Source of the DNA: Clostridium cellulovorans 743B
GTDB taxonomy: Bacteria; Bacillota; Clostridia; Clostridiales; Clostridiaceae
Reading direction: 5' to 3'
DNA length: 64,000 nucleotides
Assembly: GCF_000145275.1 (NCBI RefSeq)
Contig: NC_014393.1
Coordinates: forward strand, 496,001-560,000
Part shown: piece by piece, positions 8,767-17,415 of the stretch
Layout of the letters: each line of letters opens with the position of its first letter
Position numbering within the stretch: the stretch's first letter is position 1
Notes under the pieces: generated by a model
Database searches by the model: none
What the model was told of the DNA's origin: nothing
The model's input: only the letters and a program-made list of their open reading frames with translations
Program-made: the position numbers and the translations under genes

Positions 8767-9936
8767 ATGAGTAATATTTATGATATAGCGTTAGAAAAGC
8801 ACGGGAATTGGAAAGGTAAGCTTTCTGTAGAGGTTAAGGTTCCAATGGAGACAAGAGAAGATCTTTCTATAGCTTATACACCAGGAGTAGCTGAGCCTTG
8901 CAGAAAAATTCATCAAAATAAAGAAGATGTATATAAATATACTTGGAAAGGTAATTCTGTAGCTGTTGTTACTGACGGAACTGCAGTTTTAGGACTTGGA
9001 GATATAGGGCCTGAGGCAGCACTTCCTGTAATGGAAGGAAAGGCTATTCTATTTAAGCAATTTGCAGGAATTGATTCAGTTCCAATTTGTCTTAATACAA
9101 AAGATCCAAAGGAAATTATAGCAATATGTAAAGCTATAGCTCCAGGTTTTGGTGGAATCAATCTTGAAGACATTTCAGCTCCAAGATGTGTAGAAATAGA
9201 AAGAGCTTTAAAGAAAGAACTTAACATACCTGTTTTCCATGATGATCAACATGGAACAGCAATAGTTGTTACTGCAGGACTTATCAACGCTCTAAAAGTA
9301 GTTGGTAAAAAGAAGGAAGATGTAACGGTAGTTGTAAGTGGTGCTGGTGCAGCAGGAAGTTCTATTATAAAGATGTTATTAGACTTTGGAGTAAAAGAAG
9401 TTTATGGATTTAATATCAACGGAATTATATCCATGGAAAATTACGATTCATATGATTTTCTAACAAAAGAGTTAGCTGAGATAACAAATAAAGCTAATAA
9501 GCAAATAACTATGGCAGAAGCTCTTAAAGAAGCTGATGTATTCATCGGTGTATCTGCTCCAAGAATATTAACAAAGGAAATGGTTCAAGCTATGAAAAAG
9601 GACCCTATAGTTTTTGCTATGGCAAATCCAGAACCAGAAATTACTTATGAAGATGCAAAAGCAGCAGGAGCAAAAGTTGTTGGAACAGGAAGATCAGACT
9701 TCCCTAACCAAGTTAATAACGTGTTAGCTTTCCCAGGTTTATTTAAGGGCGCTCTTATGTCAAGAGCAGAACAAATTACAGAAGAAATGAAGCTAGCTGC
9801 AGCTGTTGGTATTGCTTCAATAATAAGTGATGAAGAAGTAAATGAAGATTATGTAATTCCATCTGCCTTCAACGAAAAGGTTGCTGAAATAGTGGCTAAA
9901 GAGGTTGCAAGAGTAGCTGAGGAACAAAGACAATAA
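8767..9936 (+). CDS. NAD-dependent malic enzyme (malate to pyruvate)
   Basis: This is the oxidative decarboxylase of malate, giving pyruvate, CO2 and reduced cofactor. At 389 residues it is the short bacterial form without a C-terminal phosphotransacetylase-like domain. Visible motifs are the N-terminal AYTPGVAEPCRKI, the metal-binding FHDDQHGTAIVV, a Rossmann GAGAAGSSI glycine motif near residue 196, and MANPEPEI. The cofactor preference (NAD or NADP) is not certain from sequence. GAAGGGG stands 8 nt before the ATG. With fumC it forms a fumarate-malate-pyruvate pair that may be co-transcribed. A bidirectional-looking terminator follows. Confidence 0.94.
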   Translation: MSNIYDIALEKHGNWKGKLSVEVKVPMETREDLSIAYTPGVAEPCRKIHQNKEDVYKYTWKGNSVAVVTDGTAVLGLGDIGPEAALPVMEGKAILFKQFAGIDSVPICLNTKDPKEIIAICKAIAPGFGGINLEDISAPRCVEIERALKKELNIPVFHDDQHGTAIVVTAGLINALKVVGKKKEDVTVVVSGAGAAGSSIIKMLLDFGVKEVYGFNINGIISMENYDSYDFLTKELAEITNKANKQITMAEALKEADVFIGVSAPRILTKEMVQAMKKDPIVFAMANPEPEITYEDAKAAGAKVVGTGRSDFPNQVNNVLAFPGLFKGALMSRAEQITEEMKLAAAVGIASIISDEEVNEDYVIPSAFNEKVAEIVAKEVARVAEEQRQ

Positions 9937-9985
9937 TCAATGATATATAAGTTGTATAAAGGCATATAATTATTTAAGTAAATAC

Positions 9986-10037
9986 AAAAAAGCTTGTCTC
10001 GTAAATTGTAAAATACAATGTGAGACAAGTTTTTTTG
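9986..10037. terminator. Terminator between malic enzyme and the convergent acetyltransferase
   Basis: A long hairpin pairs AAAAAAGCTTGTCTC (9986-10000) with GAGACAAGTTTTTTT (10022-10036), with one bulged G, and ATTGTA/TACAAT extends the top. A-rich and T-rich flanks allow it to work on both strands, which suits the convergent genes. Confidence 0.85.
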
Positions 10038-10065
10038 TTTTAGATTCAGTTAATTTATCTCCGTG

Positions 10066-10593
10066 CTAGAGTAGTTTCTCATATAATTTAAACCAGTTTA
10101 GCCCCTGATTTATAAGTCCTAAGTCAACAGTATCAATGTATTTAAAGCTAAATTTTTCATATAACTTAATTGCCGGAATATTTCCTTCGTAAACATCAAG
10201 TCTAATTGCTTTAACTTGTGATTTAATACCCTGGTTAATAGCAAAATCTATCAATGCATTACCAACTCCAGATTTTAAAAATTGAGGATGTACTAAAAAG
10301 GTGTGTATAACGAAAACCTTTGAATAGTCAAGGTCTAGCCCCCAATTAACTGTATGATAGGTAGGGTCAGGCTTATGATTTAAGATAATAGAGCCAATAA
10401 TTTTTCCATTATGCTTTGCAACATATAGATTATTAGAGTTTATTCCATCAACTGCATTTTGGCGAACAGGATATATACCCTTTATCCAGCCAGGATAATT
10501 TGTCCCACTTGCTAAATAATCATTTAAATCGTTATAAAGTTGTTCAAGTTCATTGATATCATCTTTTGTTCCTAATTGAAAATTTATATTCAT
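10066..10593 (-). CDS. GNAT-family N-acetyltransferase
   Basis: This is a single-domain acetyltransferase of 175 residues that should use acetyl-CoA. The core shows a beta-strand VFVIHTFLVHPQFLKSGVGNALIDFAI, carrying the acetyl-CoA pyrophosphate loop (Q/K-S-G-V-G-N/A-L), then IRLDVYEGNIPAIKLYEKFSF, the typical motif B/C end. The substrate (small molecule, drug or protein N-terminus) is unknown. The ATG at 10593 has AAGGAG 8 nt upstream on the minus strand; a TTG six bases earlier is less well placed. It stands alone, convergent with the malic enzyme gene. Confidence 0.88.
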   Translation of the reverse strand: MNINFQLGTKDDINELEQLYNDLNDYLASGTNYPGWIKGIYPVRQNAVDGINSNNLYVAKHNGKIIGSIILNHKPDPTYHTVNWGLDLDYSKVFVIHTFLVHPQFLKSGVGNALIDFAINQGIKSQVKAIRLDVYEGNIPAIKLYEKFSFKYIDTVDLGLINQGLNWFKLYEKLL

Positions 10594-10988
10594 ATTCAAG
10601 ACTCCTTATAAAATAAGTGGATAGAGCATATGCAGTTTATTAGAGTTATAGGCGAATGCTTGTCTATATTTTTGCATATTCTAAGACTAATGTAAATGAA
10701 ATATAAATTATCAGTATATACTGAGAGGCTTCAATTAAAATGTATTGGATAAATTGATTGCATCAACAAAAAAACATTTATTAGTGGATAAGAGAAAACA
10801 GTATGTGTATTAATTAATAAAAATATATAGGTATTTAATATTTACTAGCTAGTTAAGATAGTTTCAAAAGTATCCTAACTAATTTTTATGAAAAGAATCT
10901 TAGTATAAAGATTAATTTATAAGAACTTTTACTGATAATATAATTTCTGATATACTTGATGTTAGAATTCATAAGAATAGGTGATGAG
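10594..10988. other. Divergent intergenic region
   Basis: About 395 bp separate the minus-strand acetyltransferase from the plus-strand methyltransferase. The region is A+T-rich and should hold both promoters. No coding frame, strong hairpin or repeat was found. Confidence 0.5.
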
Positions 10989-12377
10989 ATGAAAAGAGAA
11001 GCTCCAGTAAAGAAAAATGAAGAATACATAATTGATATAAATGGAATGGGTTATGAAGGTGAAGGAGTAGGCAAGATTGATAATTTTACAGTCTTTGTCC
11101 CAGGTGCTTTAAAGGGTGAAAAGGTAAAAGTATTAATAGTAAAGGTCAATAAAAATTTTGGCTTTGGTAAGCTAAAAGAAGTTATAGAACCATCAAAAGA
11201 CAGAGTAGCTCCAGCTTGTGAGATATATGAAAAATGTGGTGGCTGTCAATTGCAGCATCTAAGTTATAAAGGTCAGCTAGAATTTAAAAAGAGTAGAGTG
11301 CAAGACTGTATAGAGCGAATTGGTGGTTTTGATTTATCAGAAGATAATATACAGCTTCATGAGACTTTAGGAATGGAGAATCCATATAGATATAGAAATA
11401 AAGTTCAGTTGCCAGTGGGTGGAACCGTTGAAGACGTAAAAATAGGTTTTTACAGCCAAAGAAGTCACAACATCATCGATATGGAAAGCTGCAATATACA
11501 ATTTGAAGAAGCTGATACTGTAGTAGATATAGTAAAACAGTGGATGCAGGAAAATAAAATTCAGCCATACAATGAGGAAACTCATACTGGAATAGTTAAG
11601 CATATAATGGTGAGAAAAGCCTTTAATAATGATGAACTTATGGTAGTTGTAGTGACTAACGGAAAAAGTCTTCCAAAGAAGGAGATACTGATAAAAGAAT
11701 TACAAGATAGTTTTAACAATTTAGTAAGCGTTGTTCAGAATGTTAACGATAAAAAGACAAACGTAGTTTTAGGTCTTGACAATGTTACCCTATTTGGTAA
11801 GGATACTATTTCGGATTATATAGGCGAATTTAAGTTCAATATATCTCCATTATCCTTTTTCCAAGTTAACCCTGTTCAGACAGAAGTTCTTTACAACAAG
11901 GCCTTAGAATATGCAGGACTTACAGGCAATGAAGTTGTTTTTGATGCTTATTGTGGTACTGGGACTATTTCTTTATTTTTATCTAAAAAGGCTTCAAAGG
12001 TTTATGGTGTAGAAATAATTGAAGCTGCAATTGAAAATGCAAATATCAATGCTAAAGAAAACAAAATAGATAATGCGGAATTTTTTGTGGGTAAATGTGA
12101 AGATGTTATTCCAAAGTTGATTGCTGATGGTGTTAAGGCTGATGTTGTGGTGGTAGATCCTCCTAGAAAGGGTTGTGAGAAATCTTTGCTTGATGCGTTG
12201 GTTTCTATGAGTCCTGAAAGAATTGTTTATGTTTCTTGTGATCCTGGTACTTTGGCAAGGGATTTGAGGATTCTTTGTGATATGGGTTATGATCTAAAGG
12301 AAGTGCAGCCAGTGGATATGTTCCCGGAGACGGGACATGTGGAGAGTGTTGTATTGATAACAAGAAAAGATAGGTAA
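10989..12377 (+). CDS. rlmCD: 23S rRNA (uracil-C5)-methyltransferase, RlmCD/RumA type
   Basis: This SAM-dependent enzyme makes 5-methyluridine in 23S rRNA. In Firmicutes one RlmCD enzyme often methylates both U747 and U1939. The 462-residue protein has an N-terminal TRAM domain (about 1-65). The Fe-S cysteine pattern ACEIYEKCGGCQLQHL follows, then a class I methyltransferase fold with VFDAYCGTGTISLFL, VVVDPPRKGC and the nucleophile segment YVSCDPGTLARDL. ATG 10989 follows an AGGTGATG site; an upstream in-frame ATG at 10956 would add 11 residues not typical of the family. Other TrmA-family members cannot be excluded from sequence alone. A strong terminator follows. Confidence 0.92.
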   Translation: MKREAPVKKNEEYIIDINGMGYEGEGVGKIDNFTVFVPGALKGEKVKVLIVKVNKNFGFGKLKEVIEPSKDRVAPACEIYEKCGGCQLQHLSYKGQLEFKKSRVQDCIERIGGFDLSEDNIQLHETLGMENPYRYRNKVQLPVGGTVEDVKIGFYSQRSHNIIDMESCNIQFEEADTVVDIVKQWMQENKIQPYNEETHTGIVKHIMVRKAFNNDELMVVVVTNGKSLPKKEILIKELQDSFNNLVSVVQNVNDKKTNVVLGLDNVTLFGKDTISDYIGEFKFNISPLSFFQVNPVQTEVLYNKALEYAGLTGNEVVFDAYCGTGTISLFLSKKASKVYGVEIIEAAIENANINAKENKIDNAEFFVGKCEDVIPKLIADGVKADVVVVDPPRKGCEKSLLDALVSMSPERIVYVSCDPGTLARDLRILCDMGYDLKEVQPVDMFPETGHVESVVLITRKDR

Positions 12378-12407
12378 AGGGTTAAAAAGCCTTGAAATAA
12401 AGGAATT

Positions 12408-12447
12408 TCCGAGGGTCGGAGTAGAAACTCTGGCTCTCGGATTTTTT
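12408..12447 (+). terminator. Terminator after rlmCD
   Basis: A 14-bp stem (12408-12421 with 12428-12441, three G-U pairs) with a 6-nt loop is followed by six T. It starts 30 bp past the stop. Confidence 0.9.
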
Positions 12448-12882
12448 ATTGAATAAATCAGAACCAAACATATCCACGATAGAAACACCTTAGGGTTGAG
12501 TTGACAGGATTAAAATGGGGAGGTTGCGGAGATAATATTATTGAAATGTAGGTTGAGTGTAAGAGGATAAATTCACAGTTGAATTTAAATCCGGTACAAA
12601 CATTGATGTGGAAAGATAATGATAGAAAACATTGTTCTTGGAAATAGCACGGTGATTCGTGCTATTTTCGCCTTCATATCCGAATTTGAATGAGTAAAGA
12701 TGAAGCCGTGAAGTGGTAAAGATTCTGTGCTTGGTTTTTCTGTGGTACTTTTGCAATCTTTTCGAAATGAAAAAGTACAGACAAAATGGAATATTTGATA
12801 CTTGAAATTGGGCTTGTGAGTAAGTATTCTGTATTTAGACAGATGCAAAAATATTGTCATTTATAAAAGGAGGTAACAGCGA
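12448..12882. other. Intergenic region before the redox cassette
   Basis: About 435 bp with no gene I can support. Short open frames on the minus strand have no ribosome site or recognisable motif. Composition is less A+T-rich than other spacers in the window, like the genes that follow, which suggests it came with them. The last 20 bp contain AGGAGG for the dehydrogenase gene. Confidence 0.5.
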
Positions 12883-13653
12883 ATGAATATTGCTGTAATA
12901 ACAGGTGCATCTTCCGGTTTGGGTAAGGTTTTTTTTCAAAAGATGATGGAACGATATACAAACCTTGATGAAATATGGTTAATTGCCCGCCGTGAAGACA
13001 GGTTGAAAGAACTGGCTAATAAATACCCAGATAAAAAGGTTCGGATATTACCACTTGATCTCTCAGACACAAAAAGCATTGAAACTCTTGATGATGTTTT
13101 GAGAGAGCAACGACCTAACATTAAAGTATTAATTAACAATGCCGGGTTTGATCGGGCAGGTTTATTTGGAGAGATGAAGTATGAAGACATTCATTCGATT
13201 ATTAATGTAAATGTAATGGGCATGACTATGATCAGTCGCACTTGCTTGCAATATATGAGTAATGGTAGCTATGAGATTATTACAGGCTCAATTGGTTCAT
13301 TCGTACCGCTTCCATGGCGTGCAGTTTATAGTGCTAGCAAAGCATATGTTCGTTTCTTTGCGAGAGCACTTCATGATGAGGAACGTAAGCGTGGTGTAAA
13401 CATCATGTTGTTGTCACCTGGAAGTATGAATACTGAGATGTTTAGAGAGAATACAACAGGTGGAAAGCTTTCGATTTTTCCGTATCTGAATCTTGAAAAG
13501 GAAACAGTTAAGGCGATGAAGAAAGCAGAAAGAGGAGCTGCTGTATATACGCCTCGTGCTTTCTATAAGGCATATAGAGTATTTGCAAAAATTGTTCCAA
13601 GTGCGCTTGCAGTTAAATTTACGAGTGTTGAAAGTTCTGTGCCAAAGGAATAG
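12883..13653 (+). CDS. Short-chain dehydrogenase/reductase
   Basis: This is a classical SDR oxidoreductase of 256 residues using NAD(P)H. It shows the cofactor motif TGASSGLG at residues 7-14, a basic pair after strand two (ARRED) favouring NADP, LINNAG near 86-90, an active-site Ser in ITGSIGS, and the catalytic YSASK motif. The C-terminal part is longer than minimal SDRs and lacks a clear membrane segment. The substrate is unknown. AAGGAGGTAAC lies 8 nt before the ATG. It opens a run of four same-strand genes (SDR, flavodoxin/ferredoxin, TetR, old-yellow-enzyme), suggesting an inducible reductive cassette. Codon choice is richer in G+C than neighbouring regions. Confidence 0.9.
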   Translation: MNIAVITGASSGLGKVFFQKMMERYTNLDEIWLIARREDRLKELANKYPDKKVRILPLDLSDTKSIETLDDVLREQRPNIKVLINNAGFDRAGLFGEMKYEDIHSIINVNVMGMTMISRTCLQYMSNGSYEIITGSIGSFVPLPWRAVYSASKAYVRFFARALHDEERKRGVNIMLLSPGSMNTEMFRENTTGGKLSIFPYLNLEKETVKAMKKAERGAAVYTPRAFYKAYRVFAKIVPSALAVKFTSVESSVPKE

Positions 13654-13701
13654 TATTCATTGCGATGAAGTTTCAGATAAGTTCTGCTAGGAGAGATTTA
13701 G

Positions 13702-14469
13702 ATGATTTTATATTTTAGCGCAACCGGAAATAATAAATACATTGCAGAAGAAATCGCAAAAGAGATTGACGATACGGCTGTTTCCATTGAAAAAATAAAT
13801 GCAAAGGAAATAAGGCTTAACAAAAATGAAAGTCTGGGGATTGTTGTTCCAACATACTTTTTGGAACTGCCTGTAAATGTGGAAGAATTTTTGAGGAGCA
13901 TTTTCATTGAACTCTCCGAGTATAATTATGTCTTTGGCGTGGTGACTTACGGTTCGACGTCCGGTGCCTGTGGTACGCATATGAAGAAAGTTCTTCGTGA
14001 AAAGGGAATAAAGATGGCTGCTTTATATAGTGTTATCACGCCAGATACATGGACAGTCGTTTATGATTTGAGTAATGAGGATACTGTGAACAAAATACTG
14101 ATAAAAACCAAGACTCCGCTTAGGAAAGTGATTTGCAGAATCAAAGCACGGAAAAAAGGTGATTTTAGAACTAGGCAATTTCCTTATTTTGTGACTCTAT
14201 TTTCAAATCCAGCCTATCAAAAAGCCAGAGCAACTTCGCATTTCAAAGTATAGGATAGTTGTATCGGCTGTGGATTGTGTGCGAAAAACTGTCCTGTAAA
14301 AGCGATTGAAATGAGAAACAACAAACCGATATGGTCAAAAGAAAAATGCGTTGCTTGTCTGAGATGTTTACATAGTTGTCCTAAATTTGCCATACAGTAT
14401 GAAGCAAAGACAGTGTATCACGGGCAGTACCGCATGGAGAAATATTTACCGACCGGAAAAGAGAGATGA
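13702..14469 (+). pseudogene. EFR1-type flavodoxin-ferredoxin fusion interrupted by an in-frame TAG
   Basis: The frame encodes an N-terminal flavodoxin-like domain (MILYFSATGNNKYIAEEIA at the FMN phosphate loop; VVTYGSTSGACG) and a C-terminal two-cluster ferredoxin (CIGCGLCAKNCPVKAIE, then CVACLRCLHSCPKFAI). This is the architecture of EFR1-family flavodoxin/ferredoxins. A TAG codon at 14251-14253 (codon 184) separates the domains, with the same frame open on both sides. No other damage is visible, so this looks like a recent nonsense mutation, a sequencing error, or a suppressed stop. The upstream part could still make a 183-residue flavodoxin-like protein. A TTG at 14275 could start only an incomplete ferredoxin lacking its first cysteines. 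Confidence 0.8.
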
Positions 14470-14479
14470 AAGCAGAATA

Positions 14480-15052
14480 ATGAAATATGATTTAAACAAT
14501 AAAACAAATAGATTTGCACAAAGAACATTACTGGCATTCTCATCATCATTAATGGAAATACTGGAAACAAAGGGATTTGAAAGGATAACGGTAGGTGAAA
14601 TCTGTGAAGCTTGCAATTATCCGAGAGCAACCTTTTACAACTATTTTGATGATAGCTATGATCTGCTGAATTACTGTTGGATTGCCATGATGCAGGAAAT
14701 AAAAGTAGATGACTATCCATATATGAAACCTGAGGAACGAGTGTATATTATTTTCGAACGAATTTATGATTATTTTGATTCCTATCGGGAACGACTTGGA
14801 AAAATTATGATGTTCAATTCTCTAGATGGAGCATTGGTGACGTCATGCAATCTCTTTGTAAAACAGCAGAGCAGTCAAATTATGATGGATTGTCCATATG
14901 GGGATGTGCATCCGATTCCACACCAGCTAGTGGCTGAACACTACAGTAATACCCTTCAGCTCATTATAGAGTGGTGTTTCTTAAGAAAGAAGATTGATTC
15001 AAAAGAGGATGCGCTAAAATATCTGCATTATCTTCTAAGAAATATAGGATAA
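14480..15052 (+). CDS. TetR-family transcriptional regulator
   Basis: A one-component repressor of 190 residues. The N-terminal helix-turn-helix covers about residues 10-60 (RTLLAFSSSLMEILETKGFERITVGEICEACNYPRATFYNYF), a clear TetR signature ending in the F-Y-x-Y-F recognition helix. The C-terminal domain, which should bind a ligand, is not recognisable. ATG 14480 is chosen because the HTH begins in the right place; longer frames overlap the preceding ferredoxin coding sequence. It lies between the flavodoxin/ferredoxin gene and the flavin oxidoreductase, so it probably controls this cassette. Its ribosome site is weak. Confidence 0.85.
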   Translation: MKYDLNNKTNRFAQRTLLAFSSSLMEILETKGFERITVGEICEACNYPRATFYNYFDDSYDLLNYCWIAMMQEIKVDDYPYMKPEERVYIIFERIYDYFDSYRERLGKIMMFNSLDGALVTSCNLFVKQQSSQIMMDCPYGDVHPIPHQLVAEHYSNTLQLIIEWCFLRKKIDSKEDALKYLHYLLRNIG

Positions 15053-15075
15053 TGAATCTATTTAGGAGGAAATGA

Positions 15076-16230
15076 ATGATAAATGAAATAGATGTATTTG
15101 CACCAAGTGAATTGGCAGGAATAAGGTTAAATAATCGTATCCTTAGGGCGGCTACAGATGAGGGTTTAGCTGACGAAAGTGGAAATCCAACAGAAAAACT
15201 TATTAAATTATATGAAACTCTTGCGAAGGGTGGAGTTGGCGGTATTATTACGGGATATATGTCTGTTTCGAAGGATGGAGAATCCATGATGCCAGGAATG
15301 ACTATGATTGAATCAGATGAACGTATTACGAGATTAGCAGAAGTGGTAAGTCGTGTTCATGAGATGAAAACGCCTATTATTTGCCAGATTGCACATTGCG
15401 GAAGAAATGGGATTGCAGGTAAAGATTTCAATGTGAATAGGATTTCAGAAGAAACTATTGAGCGAGTGATAAACGATTTCGTCTGTGCAGCCATTCGAGC
15501 AGAAAAAGCTGGTTTTGACGGAGTAGAAATTCACCTTGCTCATGGTTATTTTTTAAGTGAAATACTTTCACCACATACAAATAAGCGTAAGGATAAATGG
15601 GGTGGTTCTACTGAAAAAAGAGTGCGAATTGTAAAAGAAATTCTAATGAAAATTCGTTCTAAATTACCAGATTATCCTATTTTGGTTAAGGTGAATGGCA
15701 ATGAAATATATAAAGATGGAATTCATACAGAAGAATCCGTTCAAATATCGAGATTGCTTGAAAAGTGCGGAGTGGATGCAATAGAAGTATCTTGTGGAAT
15801 TGACTGGAAACAAATGGGACCAGCAAGAGGGAAGGTTCCTGTTGAAATGATTATGCATGATTATCCAGGAATTAAGAACCTTCCAAAACCAGTAAAAACG
15901 CTTTTAAAACCATTCGTTCCAATGATGATGGAAGAGGCGAGTGTAGATAGAAAATATAATGTACCTGCAGCAAAGAAAATAAAAGAGTCAGTGGGAATTC
16001 AAGTAATTGTTATTGGAGGAATCCATGATTTAGAAGATATAGAATCAACAATAAATGAGGATGGAATTGATTTTGTTTCAATGAGCAGACCTCTTATTTT
16101 GGAACCAGGGTTAATTAATAAATTCAAGCAACAGACGGAACAGAAAGCAAAGTGCCTCTCTTGTAATTATTGTTTGATAGGATTATATAATGCCCCAGTG
16201 AGATGTTATTATGGAAAAGTGCCGAAGTGA
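15076..16230 (+). CDS. NADH:flavin oxidoreductase (old yellow enzyme family)
   Basis: This FMN-dependent barrel enzyme of 384 residues should reduce activated C=C bonds with reduced nicotinamide. Family features include LNNRILRAATDEGLAD at the start of the barrel, QIAHCGRNG, the catalytic-site segment GFDGVEIHLAHGYFLSEILSPHTNKRKDKWGGS and VIGGI near the phosphate-binding end. A C-terminal CLSCNYCLIGLYN...RCYYG carries four cysteines in the place where 2-enoate-reductase relatives bind a 4Fe-4S cluster. The usual second half (FAD/NAD domain) is absent, so electrons may come from a partner such as the upstream flavodoxin/ferredoxin protein. TTAGGAGG precedes the ATG. Confidence 0.9.
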   Translation: MINEIDVFAPSELAGIRLNNRILRAATDEGLADESGNPTEKLIKLYETLAKGGVGGIITGYMSVSKDGESMMPGMTMIESDERITRLAEVVSRVHEMKTPIICQIAHCGRNGIAGKDFNVNRISEETIERVINDFVCAAIRAEKAGFDGVEIHLAHGYFLSEILSPHTNKRKDKWGGSTEKRVRIVKEILMKIRSKLPDYPILVKVNGNEIYKDGIHTEESVQISRLLEKCGVDAIEVSCGIDWKQMGPARGKVPVEMIMHDYPGIKNLPKPVKTLLKPFVPMMMEEASVDRKYNVPAAKKIKESVGIQVIVIGGIHDLEDIESTINEDGIDFVSMSRPLILEPGLINKFKQQTEQKAKCLSCNYCLIGLYNAPVRCYYGKVPK

Positions 16231-16259
16231 TTTGTTCTAATAAATTAAAAGTTGTAAGC

Positions 16260-16300
16260 AATAAGGCACATGACACTAACGAAGCGTGATGTGCCTTATT
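16260..16300 (+). terminator. Hairpin after the flavin oxidoreductase gene
   Basis: Arms 16260-16271 and 16289-16300 form a 12-bp perfect stem (AATAAGGCACAT / ATGTGCCTTATT). The following TTGC is not a strong T-run, so termination efficiency is uncertain, but the position 30 bp after a stop fits. Confidence 0.65.
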
Positions 16301-16610
16301 TGCAAATTGAGAAATCGTGAATTTTCAGCTATAATAATATAGATATATTTTGTCACAGAAGCGGCACGGTGGATATGTTCGGTCACAAATAATGGATATA
16401 TTCCCCCAAACGACCGTAGGTATAAGACGTATTTCCTGTCCTCTCGTGCCATGTTGAGACGGTAGTAAGGTTACAAAGGAAACGCATTTAAATATATTGG
16501 AAATAGTGAGAGTATGAGTATGGATAAAATATATATGACTCGCAATACGTGGTGAAGAAATGCTTAATGTGTAGCAAAATATACAAAAAATAGATAATAT
16601 AGTGTAAAAA
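16301..16610. other. Intergenic region before the decayed IS copy
   Basis: About 310 bp with no supported gene. Short stretches look like non-coding remains, and nothing was recognised. Confidence 0.4.
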
Positions 16611-16647
16611 ATAATTGTGTTGGTTTAGACTGGCACAATTATTTTTG
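16611..16647 (+). terminator. Terminator-like hairpin next to IS copy 1
   Basis: ATAATTGTG (16611-16619) pairs with CACAATTAT (16634-16642), followed by T-rich DNA and then TGTTTTAC, the apparent target side of the IS element. Confidence 0.6.
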
Positions 16648-16653
16648 TTTTAC

Positions 16654-17224
16654 TAATAACAAAGGTTTTATTTATGGTTCTAAAAAGGTTCTAGCGATGA
16701 GTAGAAAAAAGAATACCGCTAGTATAAAATAATGGACAGTCAAAATTACAAAGGAGTTATATCTGTAATGGATGGTAATGGTTTAGCATATAGTAAATGG
16801 AGTTGTAAGTATCACATAGTCTTCGCACCTAAGTAGAGGAGACAAATCATATATGGAAAAATAAAAGCAGATATAGGGGGAATACCTATAACGTTATGTG
16901 AATATAAAGGGGCAAAAGTTATTGAAGCAAATGCATGTAAGATCATATACATATGCTTGTAAGTATACCACCGAAGTTAAGTGTCTCTCAGTTTATAAGG
17001 TATTTGAAAGGTAGGAGTTCATTGATGATTTTTGACGGACATGCAAAGTTGAAATATAAATATGGGAACAGGCAATTTTGGTGTAAAGGCTATTATGTCG
17101 ATACAGTTGGAAGAAACAAAAAGATAATAGAAGAATACATAAAGAATCAAATACAAGAAGATTTAGCATATGAACAGATGAGCTTGAAAGCGTTTATTGA
17201 CCCGTTTACGGGTGGTCCTGATTT
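16654..17224 (+). mobile_element. Decayed IS200/IS605-family element (copy 1)
   Basis: The copy is recognised by close similarity to the intact element at 19774-20503: the left-end segment ATGGTTCTAAAAAGG and TCTAGCGATGAGTAGAAAA, then most of tnpA and the right-end GGGTGGTCCTGATTT. The left-end hairpin has lost pairing. The left boundary is set after TTTAC by comparison with copy 2. Compared with copy 2, the 3' structured region is deleted between two ACGGGTG sequences. It should no longer encode an active transposase. Confidence 0.8.
16768..17216 (+). pseudogene. Broken IS200/IS605 tnpA (copy 1)
   Basis: Relative to the intact tnpA at 19903, this copy has a TAG where the intact gene has the Tyr codon of PKYRRQ. 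A single-base loss just before the His-x-His motif (GTAAGATCAT instead of GTAAGGATCAT) shifts the frame. The 3' end is fused to the element's right end. The second half still reads as a 95-codon open frame from 16953, but this lacks the HUH metal-binding part. Confidence 0.85.
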
Positions 17225-17415
17225 ATACTCGTTTACATAATTTTGTAGATGGGTATGGTAATGTGATATACTAATTTTATAATGATTAATTGGCGATTTT
17301 AAAAAATTTTTTGGTAGAGAAGTAAGAGTAAATAATAGCGAAATTAATAGCTAAAGGAGGAGATATTATAATTTATAATGAGGTTGTTAAGATTGGTTAT
17401 ACATATTTAATTCCA

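Noticed and set aside
12448..12882. Minus-strand open frames of 70-90 codons
   Set aside because: They lack ribosome sites and motifs, and overlap each other in different frames.
13702..14469. Pyrrolysine or selenocysteine recoding at the in-frame stop
   Set aside because: The stop is TAG, not TGA, so selenocysteine is excluded. No pyrrolysine genes are in the window, and the linker position offers no catalytic reason for the residue.
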